Source: a virus
IMG/VR virus record: IMGVR_UViG_3300009605_000020
Span: 1-64,000 of that record
Length of the DNA: 64,000 bases
Reading direction: 5' to 3' (one strand)
The notes beneath the pieces were generated by a model. The model was given only the letters and a program-made list of their open reading frames with translations, was not told the DNA's origin and searched no databases. The translations under genes were made by a program, and so were the position numbers. This document shows, one piece after another, positions 1-8,216 of this stretch. Every line of letters begins with the position of its first letter. Within the stretch, counting starts at the first letter, position 1.

Positions 1-550
1 GCACTGTAAAGTTAAAATTTATCTTTAGAAGTTGTGGAAATAACTTTTCTCCACGAACCATAAAAAACCCCGCATCTACATCCGGCGCGTAATTAACTCC
101 GCTAAGATATCCTACTAATTCTTCTTCTCGGCCGGAACTATAATTTGATATCAAATTAGCCCACTTGAGAGTTACCAGAGGAGAAGCCTTTAAGACATTC
201 CCGAACTTTCGTTCTCCGTTGGCGTATACAGGATATAAAAACTTGATTAAAAGATCAACATTTCCGGTATTATCGATTGCTTCCTGGCGGCTAGCCGAGG
301 GAACATCAAATGATAAAGTAATTTGGCGGCTCGTTCTTTGAAAAGTAGCCAAAGGATCCATGCGGCCATAAACTGGAGTAGGATTCCACTCAGATGTAAA
401 ATTATCTGAAAAGTCTGTTACCCAGCCCTCGAAGGCAACTTGTGCTCCCGTCGCCACGTGCCTAAAAAAGATTTTCCAATTAGGATTCTTTGGATTTGCA
501 GGAAGATTAGGATTGCCGTTGCCGGCAATATTACGAAACGGATTCATCAT
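1..550 (-). CDS. Baseplate hub or tail-tube adaptor protein, 3' end cut by window
   Basis: An open frame starts with two consecutive ATG codons (550-548 and 547-545) behind a GAGGG ribosome binding site and runs off the left edge, giving 183 visible residues. The product reads like the proteins found directly after the tape measure gene in marine T4-like phages: a section with WNPTPVYGRMDPLA followed by a beta-rich stretch containing ITLSFDVPSAS and LIKFLYPVYA. Position after the tape measure is where T4 has gp48 and gp54, which join the hub to the tube. I infer a tube-initiator or LysM-type adaptor role. The C-terminus, where a LysM domain would be, is not visible. The gene has its own ACTATATA element upstream. 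Confidence 0.6.
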   Translation of the reverse strand, partial: MMNPFRNIAGNGNPNLPANPKNPNWKIFFRHVATGAQVAFEGWVTDFSDNFTSEWNPTPVYGRMDPLATFQRTSRQITLSFDVPSASRQEAIDNTGNVDLLIKFLYPVYANGERKFGNVLKASPLVTLKWANLISNYSSGREEELVGYLSGVNYAPDVDAGFFMVRGEKLFPQLLKINFNFTV

Positions 551-567
551 ACAATAGCCCTCACAAG

Positions 568-575
568 TATATAGT
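568..575 (-). promoter_or_regulatory. ACTAWWTA intergenic element (ACTATATA)
   Basis: ACTATATA on the coding strand in the 42-nt gap after the tape measure gene, 17 nt before the ATG of the next gene. It is a member of the recurrent intergenic motif set and is read as a candidate late promoter element (inference). Confidence 0.5.
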
Positions 576-592
576 TAGCAACTAAGAACTTA

Positions 593-2725
593 TTAACCGC
601 CGCCGGTTAGATATGCAGGTCTGCCAAACTTGTTATTCAGGTCTACATTAGTTTTATAAAGATCGCGACCTTCTGCTTGCAAAACTACAGTGGTGGGGGC
701 TGACCTTTCCACTCCAACTTTCTTCATTTCCTGAGTTAACTCCCCAATTTTGTCAGCCAACAGTCTAGTGCTGCCTTCCTCAGTTCTTGTCGGGAGATTC
801 GCAACCGTCTGCAACATTCCTTCGGGACCTCTATTTAGAGCGGCCGTGGGCGCTACTGCGCGAGATGCTCCAGCACCAACCACATTCCGGCGAGAGGGAG
901 CAACAGCTCCACCACCGCCGCCGGCATGCGGGCTAATTATGCCCTCGGCAGCAAGAGTGGCGCGACCGACCTCTGTGCTGCCTCTCACCACCGAGCGCGC
1001 CCGGCCGGTGGCAGCTTGGGCAGCTCCGATGGTGAATGCGACCCCGGCCAATTTGGCGCCAGTTACAAGTAAGGGAATTGCAATTGGGACCAGTCCCGAA
1101 GCGAGCGCAGCGAGGCCGCCAACGATCATTAATCCTCCCACAACATACATAATAGTCTTAGCTTTGGTCACAAATTCTTCTATCGCGCGGCCGGCACCTC
1201 CGGCGCCGATTATCATATCCTGAAATCCTCTCACCATAGGCAGAATGGTCTCTTCTATAAGAGGACGCAAATCAATCAACAAGGCAGCAAATGTTGCGTT
1301 CACTTGTTCCATAATCGATTGCACCTTAGCGGCCTGAGATTCTAATTTTGCCTGAGCGAGCGCTTGTTTTTCCATTTCAACTGTGGCGGCTCCAAATATT
1401 CTTCCTGATTCTTCCACGCTCATACCCAAGGCATCAGCAATCGCCATCTTTTCATAGCGTCCAAGCTGATCAAACTGTACGCCGGCCATATCTATAGAAC
1501 GCTGCAAAATATCAATACGCTCTTCTTCGGTAGCATTCAACATATCAATTGAATTTAAATAAGGGCCGCCTAGGATAGCGTTTAAACGCCCCACTGCTTG
1601 GCCAGCTGAATCAAATTGATCGAATTGGGCGACTAGGCCTAATAATTTGTCTACTCCTAATCCCGTTTCCTTAGCATGTTTGGCGAGACCATCAAAGACC
1701 TTCATCATATCTTTGCCATGGCGCGCCAAGATGGGAGCAGCTGCAGCGAAGGCGGCCGCTATTTCGGAGGGCGGCATCTTCAAAGCATCTGCTGTTGATT
1801 TAAGATCTCGCAACAAAGTCTCGGCTTCACTTCCCGTCATGCCCATTGCGCGAGTTGCAAAATCTAAGTTCTGGGCTGATACCTGAGCAGAGATACCAAA
1901 TTCTGCCAGGAGTGAGGTGGTTTTGGCTATATTGGTTTGTGTATGACCCGACAGCTGTGTAAACGCGGACATGTCCGTATATAAGGTTGTCCACGCGTCG
2001 CCCGCTTCCTGTATTGTGACACCGGAAAAAGCAGTTGCGCGCTGCATTTGTGTCATCATGATGTTATATTCGTCACCAGCTCCAGTGGTACGCTTAAATT
2101 GGCTTATTACTTCGTCTTGCGCTTTAACTAAATCAATTGCTTTCCAGACATAAGCAGTAAGACCTTCAGATATCTTAGACAACCCGGCCGTTACAAGTGC
2201 GCCGGCGCTGAACATCTTCTTGAACCCGGCAACGACGCCGGCTATGCCTTCTTTACTATAGAGGCGTGTCCTCTGGTCCAGTTGTTTGGTGGCTGTCGAC
2301 AGCCCAAATAATACCTCGGCCCATTCTTTACCGACATCGATGCCCTGCTCCTCGAAAGTAAGACGATCGCGCATGCCGGAAAGGCGCTTGGCCTCCTCTT
2401 CGGTCAGTGTGTCGAGGAGAGCAAGTTCATCTTCCTTAATTTTAATACTCAGCCTCTTGATCTCAATTTCAAGCTTTAGCTGCTTATTTTTTTCTTTTGT
2501 CGCCTTCGCCAGCTCTTTTTGAAGTTCCAGGAAAGCCCTGTCTCTGATAAGATCTTCTTCCAGGTGCCGGGTGTCGCGAGCGCTGCGGCCGCCCGGGGCT
2601 GCAGCGCCACCGGCGCCTCCAGGGCCACCGCCGCCTCCAGCGCCACCGCCGCCTCCAGCGCCACCGCCGCCTCCAGCGCCGCCGCCTCCAGCGGCCGCAA
2701 AATATATTCTTTTATAAGTACTCAT
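593..2725 (-). CDS. Tail tape measure protein
   Basis: The 710-aa product has the layout of a phage tape measure protein, which sets tail length and is released at DNA ejection. Residues 13-46 are almost pure glycine and alanine. Residues 53-120 form a charged coiled coil. The middle is alpha-helical, with phage tape-measure features such as LLAEFGISAQ, LDFATRAMGMTG and LGMSVEESGRIFGAA. Around residues 525-570 there is a long hydrophobic stretch (MYVVGGLMIVGGLAALASG and following) that could insert in the host membrane. It lies after tube and chaperone-like genes and before the hub gene, as in other contractile-tail phages. The ATG at 2725 is preceded by TAGGG. It is short for a tape measure protein, so a second tail-length factor is possible. 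Confidence 0.8.
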   Translation of the reverse strand: MSTYKRIYFAAAGGGGAGGGGGAGGGGGAGGGGGPGGAGGAAAPGGRSARDTRHLEEDLIRDRAFLELQKELAKATKEKNKQLKLEIEIKRLSIKIKEDELALLDTLTEEEAKRLSGMRDRLTFEEQGIDVGKEWAEVLFGLSTATKQLDQRTRLYSKEGIAGVVAGFKKMFSAGALVTAGLSKISEGLTAYVWKAIDLVKAQDEVISQFKRTTGAGDEYNIMMTQMQRATAFSGVTIQEAGDAWTTLYTDMSAFTQLSGHTQTNIAKTTSLLAEFGISAQVSAQNLDFATRAMGMTGSEAETLLRDLKSTADALKMPPSEIAAAFAAAAPILARHGKDMMKVFDGLAKHAKETGLGVDKLLGLVAQFDQFDSAGQAVGRLNAILGGPYLNSIDMLNATEEERIDILQRSIDMAGVQFDQLGRYEKMAIADALGMSVEESGRIFGAATVEMEKQALAQAKLESQAAKVQSIMEQVNATFAALLIDLRPLIEETILPMVRGFQDMIIGAGGAGRAIEEFVTKAKTIMYVVGGLMIVGGLAALASGLVPIAIPLLVTGAKLAGVAFTIGAAQAATGRARSVVRGSTEVGRATLAAEGIISPHAGGGGGAVAPSRRNVVGAGASRAVAPTAALNRGPEGMLQTVANLPTRTEEGSTRLLADKIGELTQEMKKVGVERSAPTTVVLQAEGRDLYKTNVDLNNKFGRPAYLTGGG
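2588..2689 (-). repeat. Glycine-coding tandem repeat in tape measure N-terminus
   Basis: About 100 bp of GC-rich sequence built on an 18-bp unit (plus strand gccaccgccgcctccagc), three near-identical copies with shorter degenerate flanks. It encodes repeated GGGGGA. The repeat stays in frame, so copy-number change would alter only linker length. Confidence 0.85.
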
Positions 2726-2735
2726 CTATGCTGCC

Positions 2736-3116
2736 CTACTTGAAAGGCCACAATAGATCTGTTTCTTTTTCAAACCGCTCTACTGCTCGATTTAGAGTGT
2801 ACTTGGACTCTAGTGTTTTTTCGTCAGTGAGCCCGAGATCTATATAATTTTGCATGTAATCTTTTTCACTCTTCAACGCTGTTGTAAAAACTTCAACTTG
2901 CTGGGGAGTCCCAACGATTTTAACTCTCGGAGCGCTGAGATCTTGTGTCTCTTGTGCCTCTCGACGGAGATCGAGAAAAGGATCTGGAGGTTCTGGAGGG
3001 AACAAATGTCGTAGCAATAACTTTACGGCGCCGGCAAATTGTGCTATAAAAGACTCATTGAGAGTCTTTTCCTTAGCAGACAAATTGATAACATATGGAA
3101 TCATTTCTTCCGGCAT
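2736..3116 (-). CDS. Conserved hypothetical protein between chaperone-like genes and tape measure
   Basis: A 126-aa protein from an ATG at 3116 with an AGGGGTGA ribosome binding site. The N-terminal half has a short helix and a proline-rich segment (LFPPEPPDPF). The C-terminal half is charged and helical (residues 75-120). No signal peptide or membrane segment is visible. I do not recognise a family. It ends 10 nt before the tape measure ATG, so it probably belongs to the tail-assembly unit, perhaps as a chaperone or hub component. An ACTAATTA element sits 23 nt before the start. Confidence 0.7.
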   Translation of the reverse strand: MPEEMIPYVINLSAKEKTLNESFIAQFAGAVKLLLRHLFPPEPPDPFLDLRREAQETQDLSAPRVKIVGTPQQVEVFTTALKSEKDYMQNYIDLGLTDEKTLESKYTLNRAVERFEKETDLLWPFK

Positions 3117-3139
3117 ACTATATCACCCCTAGTGTATAT

Positions 3140-3147
3140 TAATTAGT
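3140..3147 (-). promoter_or_regulatory. ACTAWWTA intergenic element (ACTAATTA)
   Basis: ACTAATTA on the coding strand in the 51-nt gap upstream of the 126-aa gene, 23 nt before its ATG. Candidate late promoter element by recurrence (inference). Confidence 0.55.
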
Positions 3148-3167
3148 ATCCTAGCAGCAAAACCGTA

Positions 3168-3347
3168 CTATCGATCGAGTTTATGATGATGGGAGTCCCC
3201 TTCTTGGGCTTCTTTTTGTTTTTCGAATTCTTTAATTAATCTTTTAACAAACCAGTGTCTCAATTGTATAGGAAGACTATACGCCTCAAAAAAACTCCAG
3301 CCGCCATGGTGCTTAAGAACAAAAAGTTCTTCATAAACAGCTTCCAT
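3168..3347 (-). CDS. Small tail-assembly-chaperone-like protein, probable frameshift partner
   Basis: A 59-codon frame (ATG at 3347, TAG at 3168-3170) codes for a plausible small protein: MEAVYEELFVLKHHGGWSFF opens it, followed by EAYSLPIQLRHWFVKRLIK and a charged tail. The W-S-F-x-E-A-Y-x-L-P then R-x-W-F pattern is, from memory, the kind seen in small proteins beside tail chaperones of T4-like marine phages. Its ATG lies four nt past the stop of the upstream gene and has no Shine-Dalgarno sequence within 20 nt. Its frame is +1 to that gene and is open back through a seven-T run. Expression is therefore either by reinitiation or by ribosomal frameshifting. Position between tube and tape measure fits the T part of a G/GT chaperone pair. 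Confidence 0.7.
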   Translation of the reverse strand: MEAVYEELFVLKHHGGWSFFEAYSLPIQLRHWFVKRLIKEFEKQKEAQEGDSHHHKLDR

Positions 3348-3351
3348 GTAG

Positions 3352-3375
3352 CTATCGTTGAGGCCAAAAAAAGTC
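3352..3375 (-). other. Putative programmed +1 (or -2) frameshift site
   Basis: Coding-strand order is GAC, a run of seven T (3372-3366), then GGCCTCAACGATAG. In the upstream gene's frame this reads D-F-F-W-P-Q-R-stop. A one-base forward slip of the Phe tRNA on the T run moves to GGC-CTC-AAC-GAT-AGC-TAC-ATG and enters the small downstream gene, giving a fusion of about 344 aa. The codon following the slip would be the single-tRNA Trp codon TGG. A short stem (AAGAAC with GTTCTT) lies about 40 nt further on. This is inference from sequence only. Confidence 0.4.
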
Positions 3376-4203
3376 CGCGGTCAAAGGGACCGCTATCCTC
3401 CCATCATAGGCACAGCCATTGCAATTGAATTCATGAGTTAGGTCTATATCTGGGCAGACCTCTTCATATACTTTTTTAATATATCTCGCATCCTGAATGG
3501 GAAGAATATTTACAAGCTTATTAATATTTTGTGGTTCTGAATTATCCTCCACGGATCTTATAAGTAATTTTAATAAATCTGTGCTTGTCGTATTGGGAAG
3601 TTTTTGTTTCTTTTTACGCTCGCTCGTCATCAAAAAGTTTTTTTCTTCCTTGCCGGTTAACAAGCGTATCTCTACCTCAAGTCTTGCTTGAGGGAGCTGA
3701 AGGAAAAATGTATTATTAGACTCGCGCGTGACGCCTTCGGGAAGCGTAGAATCTTTTACTTCTAGCGTATGTAAATCAAACTCAACTTGCTGTGTCTCAG
3801 AACATGTTGGACAGGTTACGCGCGTTTCATATAGAGAACCATAGCCAGTTATTCTAGAACCTACCACTAAAGCATTCTTGTCACCCACAAGTAAATCATC
3901 TAACTTGATTTTTTTATTCACTACCAGCGCTTCTAAAAGTCTTTCTATCGCTATTCCTTTGCGTAATAAACTTTCAGAAGTTAGAATATCTTCTTCTTTG
4001 GCCGTCATGTGGCGAATTTCAATTGAAGTTTGCCCGTGAAGCGGATGCCCCTCGTTATAGAACTCACCTTTACTGGGAAGATCTATAAACTCTGTGGGAA
4101 CCACAAAAGAAAATATATCTTCTGAACTATTTTGGGGGCTGGGGGGTGTAGCGCTGTCCGGATGTGGAGCGCCAAGGCGCTCCTGATTATTTCGTCTACT
4201 CAC
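3352..4203 (-). CDS. T4 gp26-like baseplate/hub assembly protein (PF12322 type)
   Basis: A 283-aa protein starting at a GTG (4203) behind AGAGGTGA; the nearby ATG is in a different frame and hits a stop at once. Around residues 33-66 it reads FVVPTEFIDLPSKGEFY, then IEIRHMTAKEEDILTSESLL, the hallmark of the family PF12322 represented by T4 gp26. CPTC (near residue 133) and two cysteines near the C-terminus (CNGC) suggest a zinc site. In T4, gp26 acts in hub assembly. Here the gene sits between tube and tape measure, the usual site of tail assembly chaperones, and ends in a slippery T run overlapped by a small gene, so a chaperone role is likely. Confidence 0.75.
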   Translation of the reverse strand: MSRRNNQERLGAPHPDSATPPSPQNSSEDIFSFVVPTEFIDLPSKGEFYNEGHPLHGQTSIEIRHMTAKEEDILTSESLLRKGIAIERLLEALVVNKKIKLDDLLVGDKNALVVGSRITGYGSLYETRVTCPTCSETQQVEFDLHTLEVKDSTLPEGVTRESNNTFFLQLPQARLEVEIRLLTGKEEKNFLMTSERKKKQKLPNTTSTDLLKLLIRSVEDNSEPQNINKLVNILPIQDARYIKKVYEEVCPDIDLTHEFNCNGCAYDGRIAVPLTADFFWPQR

Positions 4204-4217
4204 TCATCACCTCTTTT

Positions 4218-4817
4218 CTAAATTACCGGGGACGGCAGCGTCGTAGTGCTAAATGCTGATGCCAAGCCGGCCGCGGCTCCTGTTTCGTAGGTGGCCCAAT
4301 CATACTTAAGAGACATAGTCACAGTGAGGATACCGTCTCCACTATAATCTAGATCGCCAAACTTAGTACTGTCGATCCAAGCATTGTTCAAAGTCCACAC
4401 ACCAACTACTCCGCCTTCTCCGTCTAATTCACGAATAATCACATCTCCCAAAGCCGCCAGAGCATCTGCTTTATTAATGGTTCCCACGGGGTCGCCGGTA
4501 TTGAAGGCGCCCGCTTGTTCATCGGGAGTAAGATAACCAGACTTCATCAGCGCGGCATAAAGAAGCGCGTTTCCGTCAGGATCTACAGAGTTAACAATCG
4601 TAACTGAAATTGCGTCCCAGGAAACCGTTCCAGGATAGTGATATTCATTTCCTAAAAACCTATGAGTAACTGGGCTAATAGTATATCCGGGAGTTCCAGC
4701 TGTCATAGCTAGATATTCTTGATAGGTAGAACCGTCCTCGGTTGTCAGATTAGTAAAATTAATTAAATATCTGTGTTGTCTCTTCGGTTCCGAAGCTGCT
4801 AAATTCCAAAATGCCAT
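4218..4817 (-). CDS. Tail tube protein, gp19-like
   Basis: A 199-aa protein of the T4 gp19 tail-tube type. The N-terminus MAFWNLAASEPKRQHRYLI resembles tube proteins that open with a short basic helix. The C-terminal half has WTLNNAWIDSTKFGDLDYSG and ILTVTMSLKYDWATY, the typical last strands of the tube barrel. Tube subunits stack as hexameric rings inside the sheath and form the DNA channel. The gene follows the sheath gene directly, as in T4 (18-19). It has an ACTATTTA element and a hairpin upstream, which would allow a separate, abundant transcript. The start ATG at 4817 has a weaker purine-rich leader. Confidence 0.88.
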   Translation of the reverse strand: MAFWNLAASEPKRQHRYLINFTNLTTEDGSTYQEYLAMTAGTPGYTISPVTHRFLGNEYHYPGTVSWDAISVTIVNSVDPDGNALLYAALMKSGYLTPDEQAGAFNTGDPVGTINKADALAALGDVIIRELDGEGGVVGVWTLNNAWIDSTKFGDLDYSGDGILTVTMSLKYDWATYETGAAAGLASAFSTTTLPSPVI

Positions 4818-4839
4818 TATCTCTTAGTCTCCCTAAAAT

Positions 4840-4847
4840 TAAATAGT
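4840..4847 (-). promoter_or_regulatory. ACTAWWTA intergenic element (ACTATTTA) before tail tube gene
   Basis: ACTATTTA on the coding strand, directly after a hairpin and 22 nt before the tube ATG. The hairpin-then-motif order suggests termination followed by a new start (inference). Confidence 0.55.
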
Positions 4848-4869
4848 GGGGGTATATAAAATACCCCCC
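4848..4869 (-). terminator. Hairpin between sheath and tube genes
   Basis: On the coding strand GGGGGTAT and ATACCCCC form an 8-bp stem with a five-base loop, located after the sheath stop codon. The following sequence is ACTATTTAATTTT, only moderately U-rich. It could be a terminator, an attenuator or a stabilising 3' hairpin. The plus-strand side has a better T run, but no plus-strand gene needs it. Confidence 0.55.
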
Positions 4870-4876
4870 TTTTTTA

Positions 4877-7800
4877 TTAATCTACGAATGAGGCTCCCGT
4901 TCTTGTAATATTAAAGTCAAGAGCAATATATTCTATAGCACGCGTCGGCTTCAAAAAGATCTTCGCGTAGAGTATATTGCGGTCGATCAAATCAGCAGTT
5001 GTCGTACTATCATCTAGCACTAACTTATAATCAGATAGGCCAAAATTGGTCTTAACTTCTTCAAGGAAGGGATTAACTTGCCCCGTGAAACGATCCCAGG
5101 TCTTACGTACGTTCGGCTCGAACAGAATCTGACTCGCAATCTGAGAAATTCGCTTCTTGAGGAAGATCAATAGCCGTCGAACATTAATTCGATCCAACGC
5201 CGAAGGTGTAACTTGTAGCGTCTTCTGACCGAAAATTACTAGACCTTCCGCAGGGAACTTAGCAATCGGATTAACATTAGCCTCGTATAAATCATCCCGC
5301 ATCTTCCGCGTCAGCCGTTCAACCACATTAATGATTGGTACGCCGGCAGCTCCTACAGTAAGACCGCCTCGGTTAAATCCGGCCGGTGCAAACCATACCT
5401 CTGTTTTGCGTTGAGAGCTAGAGAAAACTCCAAGTGCCGCTATGGATGGAGGCGCCCACAGAATTTGTCCTGTGATGCTATCTCGCATCTGTACCCAAGG
5501 ATAGTAAGCACAAGCATAGCTTGTATTTACGCCCCTGTCTCGCAAGTCACTGACTGTCCTGGTGACGCTGCCGCGACGATCCGCAAAGCTGTCAGTATTT
5601 TCAGTCGTTGGAATATAGCCACCCTCAAGGTCGACTACCGCTAACGAGTCGCCGCGATCCTCACATGTATTCATGAGGTGGGTGGTAAGCCCCGGCTGAG
5701 TAATGCCCGGTACGGTGGCCAGATTCATTTCTACGACCTCTGGATCTGCGATTGAATCAACGGCTCGCTTAACACTATAGAAAGCATAGTTCCCAAATTC
5801 ACTTGGATTGTTGTCCAAGTCTGTATTATTAAACGGTTCCGGCTCTAAAATATCCAAGCCATCGAACCCGCTGTGAATCGGTATTGTAAACCGATCAAAC
5901 CCATCATCGAGAACGCTCTGCCATGTGCCTTGAGCAGTCAAGGAGGCGCCCGCGACGCGGGAGCCACTTACCCATACAGCATTGTTAGTCCCGCTGCCGC
6001 TGATATCATCAAGAGTAAAGACCGTCGAGGCTTCACATCCATCTGCCCCGGTATTAAATTGGTTAGCAGCACCAATTCCGCCCAAGGCTCGTAATAAATC
6101 TATATTTGACCTCTCAAATCGTAAACTCGATGGAGAGCGTCCCACCGCAAAGCCAAAGTAGGCATCAGTAAAGTTACCTATACCGCCATCTGAAGCACTT
6201 ATGCGCATCGCTGGGGCTGGGAATCTTATCGAAGCTGATAAACTTCCCGTCTTGCCGTGCACCAAATAGGTGCCATCTGTGGCACCGCCTAGGTCGACAA
6301 CATCAAACGCCGATCCAGTTCGACCAATATACGTACTACGTGGCCCGGAATTATCCGAGAAGAACACGTCAGCATATTTAACTATGCCGCGGGATCCGAA
6401 GGGAAGCATCTGCGCGTCGGGTGGGCCGCCCAGATCGACAGTAGAATCCATCTCAATGCGAATGTATTTGGATTGATTAATATATTGTCCATCTTCTTGA
6501 TAGCGTCGTTCGTTATCATTCCAAGTGCTAACTCGGTCACCGATCTTTCGTCCTACATAATTTAAAGAATTCGGATTTAAGTTACAATCATTAAATTGTT
6601 CCACGACTCGAACCACATTATCTGAATCGTCTAGTTTACGAACTTTCACGGTGAAAGTGCCATAATCTGTAGAGTCGTTTGTTGAAGCCTTGATACTCTC
6701 TATCGAAATCTTAAGGTTTCGACTAGTCCAGGCACCCGGCTCATCCATGGCATGGAATCTAAATAAGTTAGGCATGTTGGCCGGATTATAGGTGCCGGCA
6801 TTTGTACTAATGTCCTGACTAAAGATCCACGGAGTTTGAGCAGAAATCAAGGGATATTCTAAATTGCCCGCATTGTTGCCGGTCGCGGCGCCGTTGCCTA
6901 CCATAGGTAGCAGAGCAGCATAGGTAGTATCTCCTGAAGAAGCGCCAACTACGGTCTTAAGGTGCCTTTCATAAGACTCTCCAAGCCAATAAAATAGCTC
7001 ATCTTGAGTAGTCTGGGCATTTGTTAATTGAGGATTTGTATTAAAGACTTTGCGAATATATTTTGAACTATTTTCGTTAAAATTAAAAGCAGTTACTAAA
7101 TTATTGGTACCATCATAATTCTTAACAATTAATTTATACTCGTAGTCTCCGATTGATTCAATAAGACCGCATGTACCGGTTACCGCATTTGAGGTTCCCG
7201 CAAGAGTTCCAGTGAGAGCCAAGTTGGGTCCATTTGAAGAGCTTACAACATAAAATGTTGCTGCCAGAGCGCCGAAGACTTGGGAGCTGTCGTCTCTTCC
7301 TCCCGTAAATCCGGATACCGAAGCACTTAGATGATTGGCGGTTTCAACCTTGATGAGGGCGTTGTTGCCGGCGGCGCTGCACTCGTGCATCCTAAGCATT
7401 ACCGTGTCTGCGGCGCCCGGTATGTCGGACGCGAAGCCTACTACCTCGACGCCGGGCTGGCCGACTGCATCGTGGAAGCCGGCAGCTGAGTCTGTATTAT
7501 TTGTTCCTGAAGCAAAAGTTATTAGTCCAGGGCCCGGGTGTGGAGGAAGGACCGCGCCGAAACCGGGGCCCGGGCTGAACTCCGACCGATATCCGGTAGA
7601 AGAAGTTATTGCGAAGAAATCAGTACCAATTGGTAATGAACTCGAAGCTGGGCCGGGACCGTCAAAGACGATGCTACCGGTGGCCTGGTTACAGCACGGA
7701 TTGCAGGAGCCCGTATTAAAAACGAACAGCCCGTAAACGCCCGCACCGTTGCTATTGTTAGCACTGTCTACTGTCCAGCCCGCGTCTCCGGTGATAGTTT

Positions 7801-8134
7801 TATCGGAACTCTCGGCTCCCAGTAGACGTACATAAGTTAAAGGAGAACTATTTCGAAGATAAGCTTGCGCTGCGTAAGGACCATAGGTGGGGCCCACTGT
7901 GTTGCCGTCGCGCCAAATATCACTGTTTTCGCCACCGCCACCAGGAACCGGGTTACCGAATACACTTATAAATTCCGAAAACGAATTTAGTGTAACGGGG
8001 CGTAGGCCGGGACCTGAACGGGCGCGCCCTATTACGACCGGCCCTATCCCCGCTGGGGATGCCGGAAGCTGCGAGTTATCAATTTCATTAATAAAAACGC
8101 CAGGTGAAACAAACCTATACTTCTTAACTGACAT
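4877..8134 (-). CDS. Contractile tail sheath protein, gp18-like, enlarged
   Basis: A 1085-aa sheath protein, much longer than T4 gp18 (659 aa). The N-terminus has KYRFVSPGVFINEIDNSQLP and VVIGRARSGP, typical sheath opening strands. The C-terminus has RINVRRLLIFLKKRISQIAS, then FEPNVRKTWDRFTGQVNPFL, the conserved core that forms the contracting mesh. The extra length lies between roughly residues 130 and 790, with beta-rich, Gly/Ser/Asp-rich sequence and a cysteine cluster (SCNPCCNQ), probably domains decorating the outside of the tail. It starts at ATG 8134 with AAAGGAGATC and has an 82-nt leader region with an ACTATTTA element. Confidence 0.93.
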   Translation of the reverse strand: MSVKKYRFVSPGVFINEIDNSQLPASPAGIGPVVIGRARSGPGLRPVTLNSFSEFISVFGNPVPGGGGENSDIWRDGNTVGPTYGPYAAQAYLRNSSPLTYVRLLGAESSDKTITGDAGWTVDSANNSNGAGVYGLFVFNTGSCNPCCNQATGSIVFDGPGPASSSLPIGTDFFAITSSTGYRSEFSPGPGFGAVLPPHPGPGLITFASGTNNTDSAAGFHDAVGQPGVEVVGFASDIPGAADTVMLRMHECSAAGNNALIKVETANHLSASVSGFTGGRDDSSQVFGALAATFYVVSSSNGPNLALTGTLAGTSNAVTGTCGLIESIGDYEYKLIVKNYDGTNNLVTAFNFNENSSKYIRKVFNTNPQLTNAQTTQDELFYWLGESYERHLKTVVGASSGDTTYAALLPMVGNGAATGNNAGNLEYPLISAQTPWIFSQDISTNAGTYNPANMPNLFRFHAMDEPGAWTSRNLKISIESIKASTNDSTDYGTFTVKVRKLDDSDNVVRVVEQFNDCNLNPNSLNYVGRKIGDRVSTWNDNERRYQEDGQYINQSKYIRIEMDSTVDLGGPPDAQMLPFGSRGIVKYADVFFSDNSGPRSTYIGRTGSAFDVVDLGGATDGTYLVHGKTGSLSASIRFPAPAMRISASDGGIGNFTDAYFGFAVGRSPSSLRFERSNIDLLRALGGIGAANQFNTGADGCEASTVFTLDDISGSGTNNAVWVSGSRVAGASLTAQGTWQSVLDDGFDRFTIPIHSGFDGLDILEPEPFNNTDLDNNPSEFGNYAFYSVKRAVDSIADPEVVEMNLATVPGITQPGLTTHLMNTCEDRGDSLAVVDLEGGYIPTTENTDSFADRRGSVTRTVSDLRDRGVNTSYACAYYPWVQMRDSITGQILWAPPSIAALGVFSSSQRKTEVWFAPAGFNRGGLTVGAAGVPIINVVERLTRKMRDDLYEANVNPIAKFPAEGLVIFGQKTLQVTPSALDRINVRRLLIFLKKRISQIASQILFEPNVRKTWDRFTGQVNPFLEEVKTNFGLSDYKLVLDDSTTTADLIDRNILYAKIFLKPTRAIEYIALDFNITRTGASFVD

Positions 8135-8188
8135 ACTGGGAGATCTCCTTTTTCAAATCTCTTTAAACAACTTAATGTTATTCTCTAT

Positions 8189-8196
8189 TAAATAGT
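8189..8196 (-). promoter_or_regulatory. ACTAWWTA intergenic element (ACTATTTA) before sheath gene
   Basis: ACTATTTA on the coding strand, 54 nt before the sheath ATG, in an 82-nt gap. The leader is longer than at most other sites. Candidate late promoter element (inference). Confidence 0.55.
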
Positions 8197-8216
8197 ACGA
8201 GCGGGACCGAACAGTC

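Noticed and set aside
750-1223. Long open frame on the plus strand antisense to the tape measure gene
   Set aside because: It and other plus-strand frames (for example 7335-7736, 15964-16410, 19582-20061) lie fully inside well-supported minus-strand genes, lack ribosome sites and show no family features. They are by-products of codon bias.
4848-4876. Plus-strand intrinsic terminator (G-C hairpin followed by six T)
   Set aside because: It is perfect in form for plus-strand transcripts, but there is no plus-strand gene to end. I keep only the minus-strand hairpin reading.
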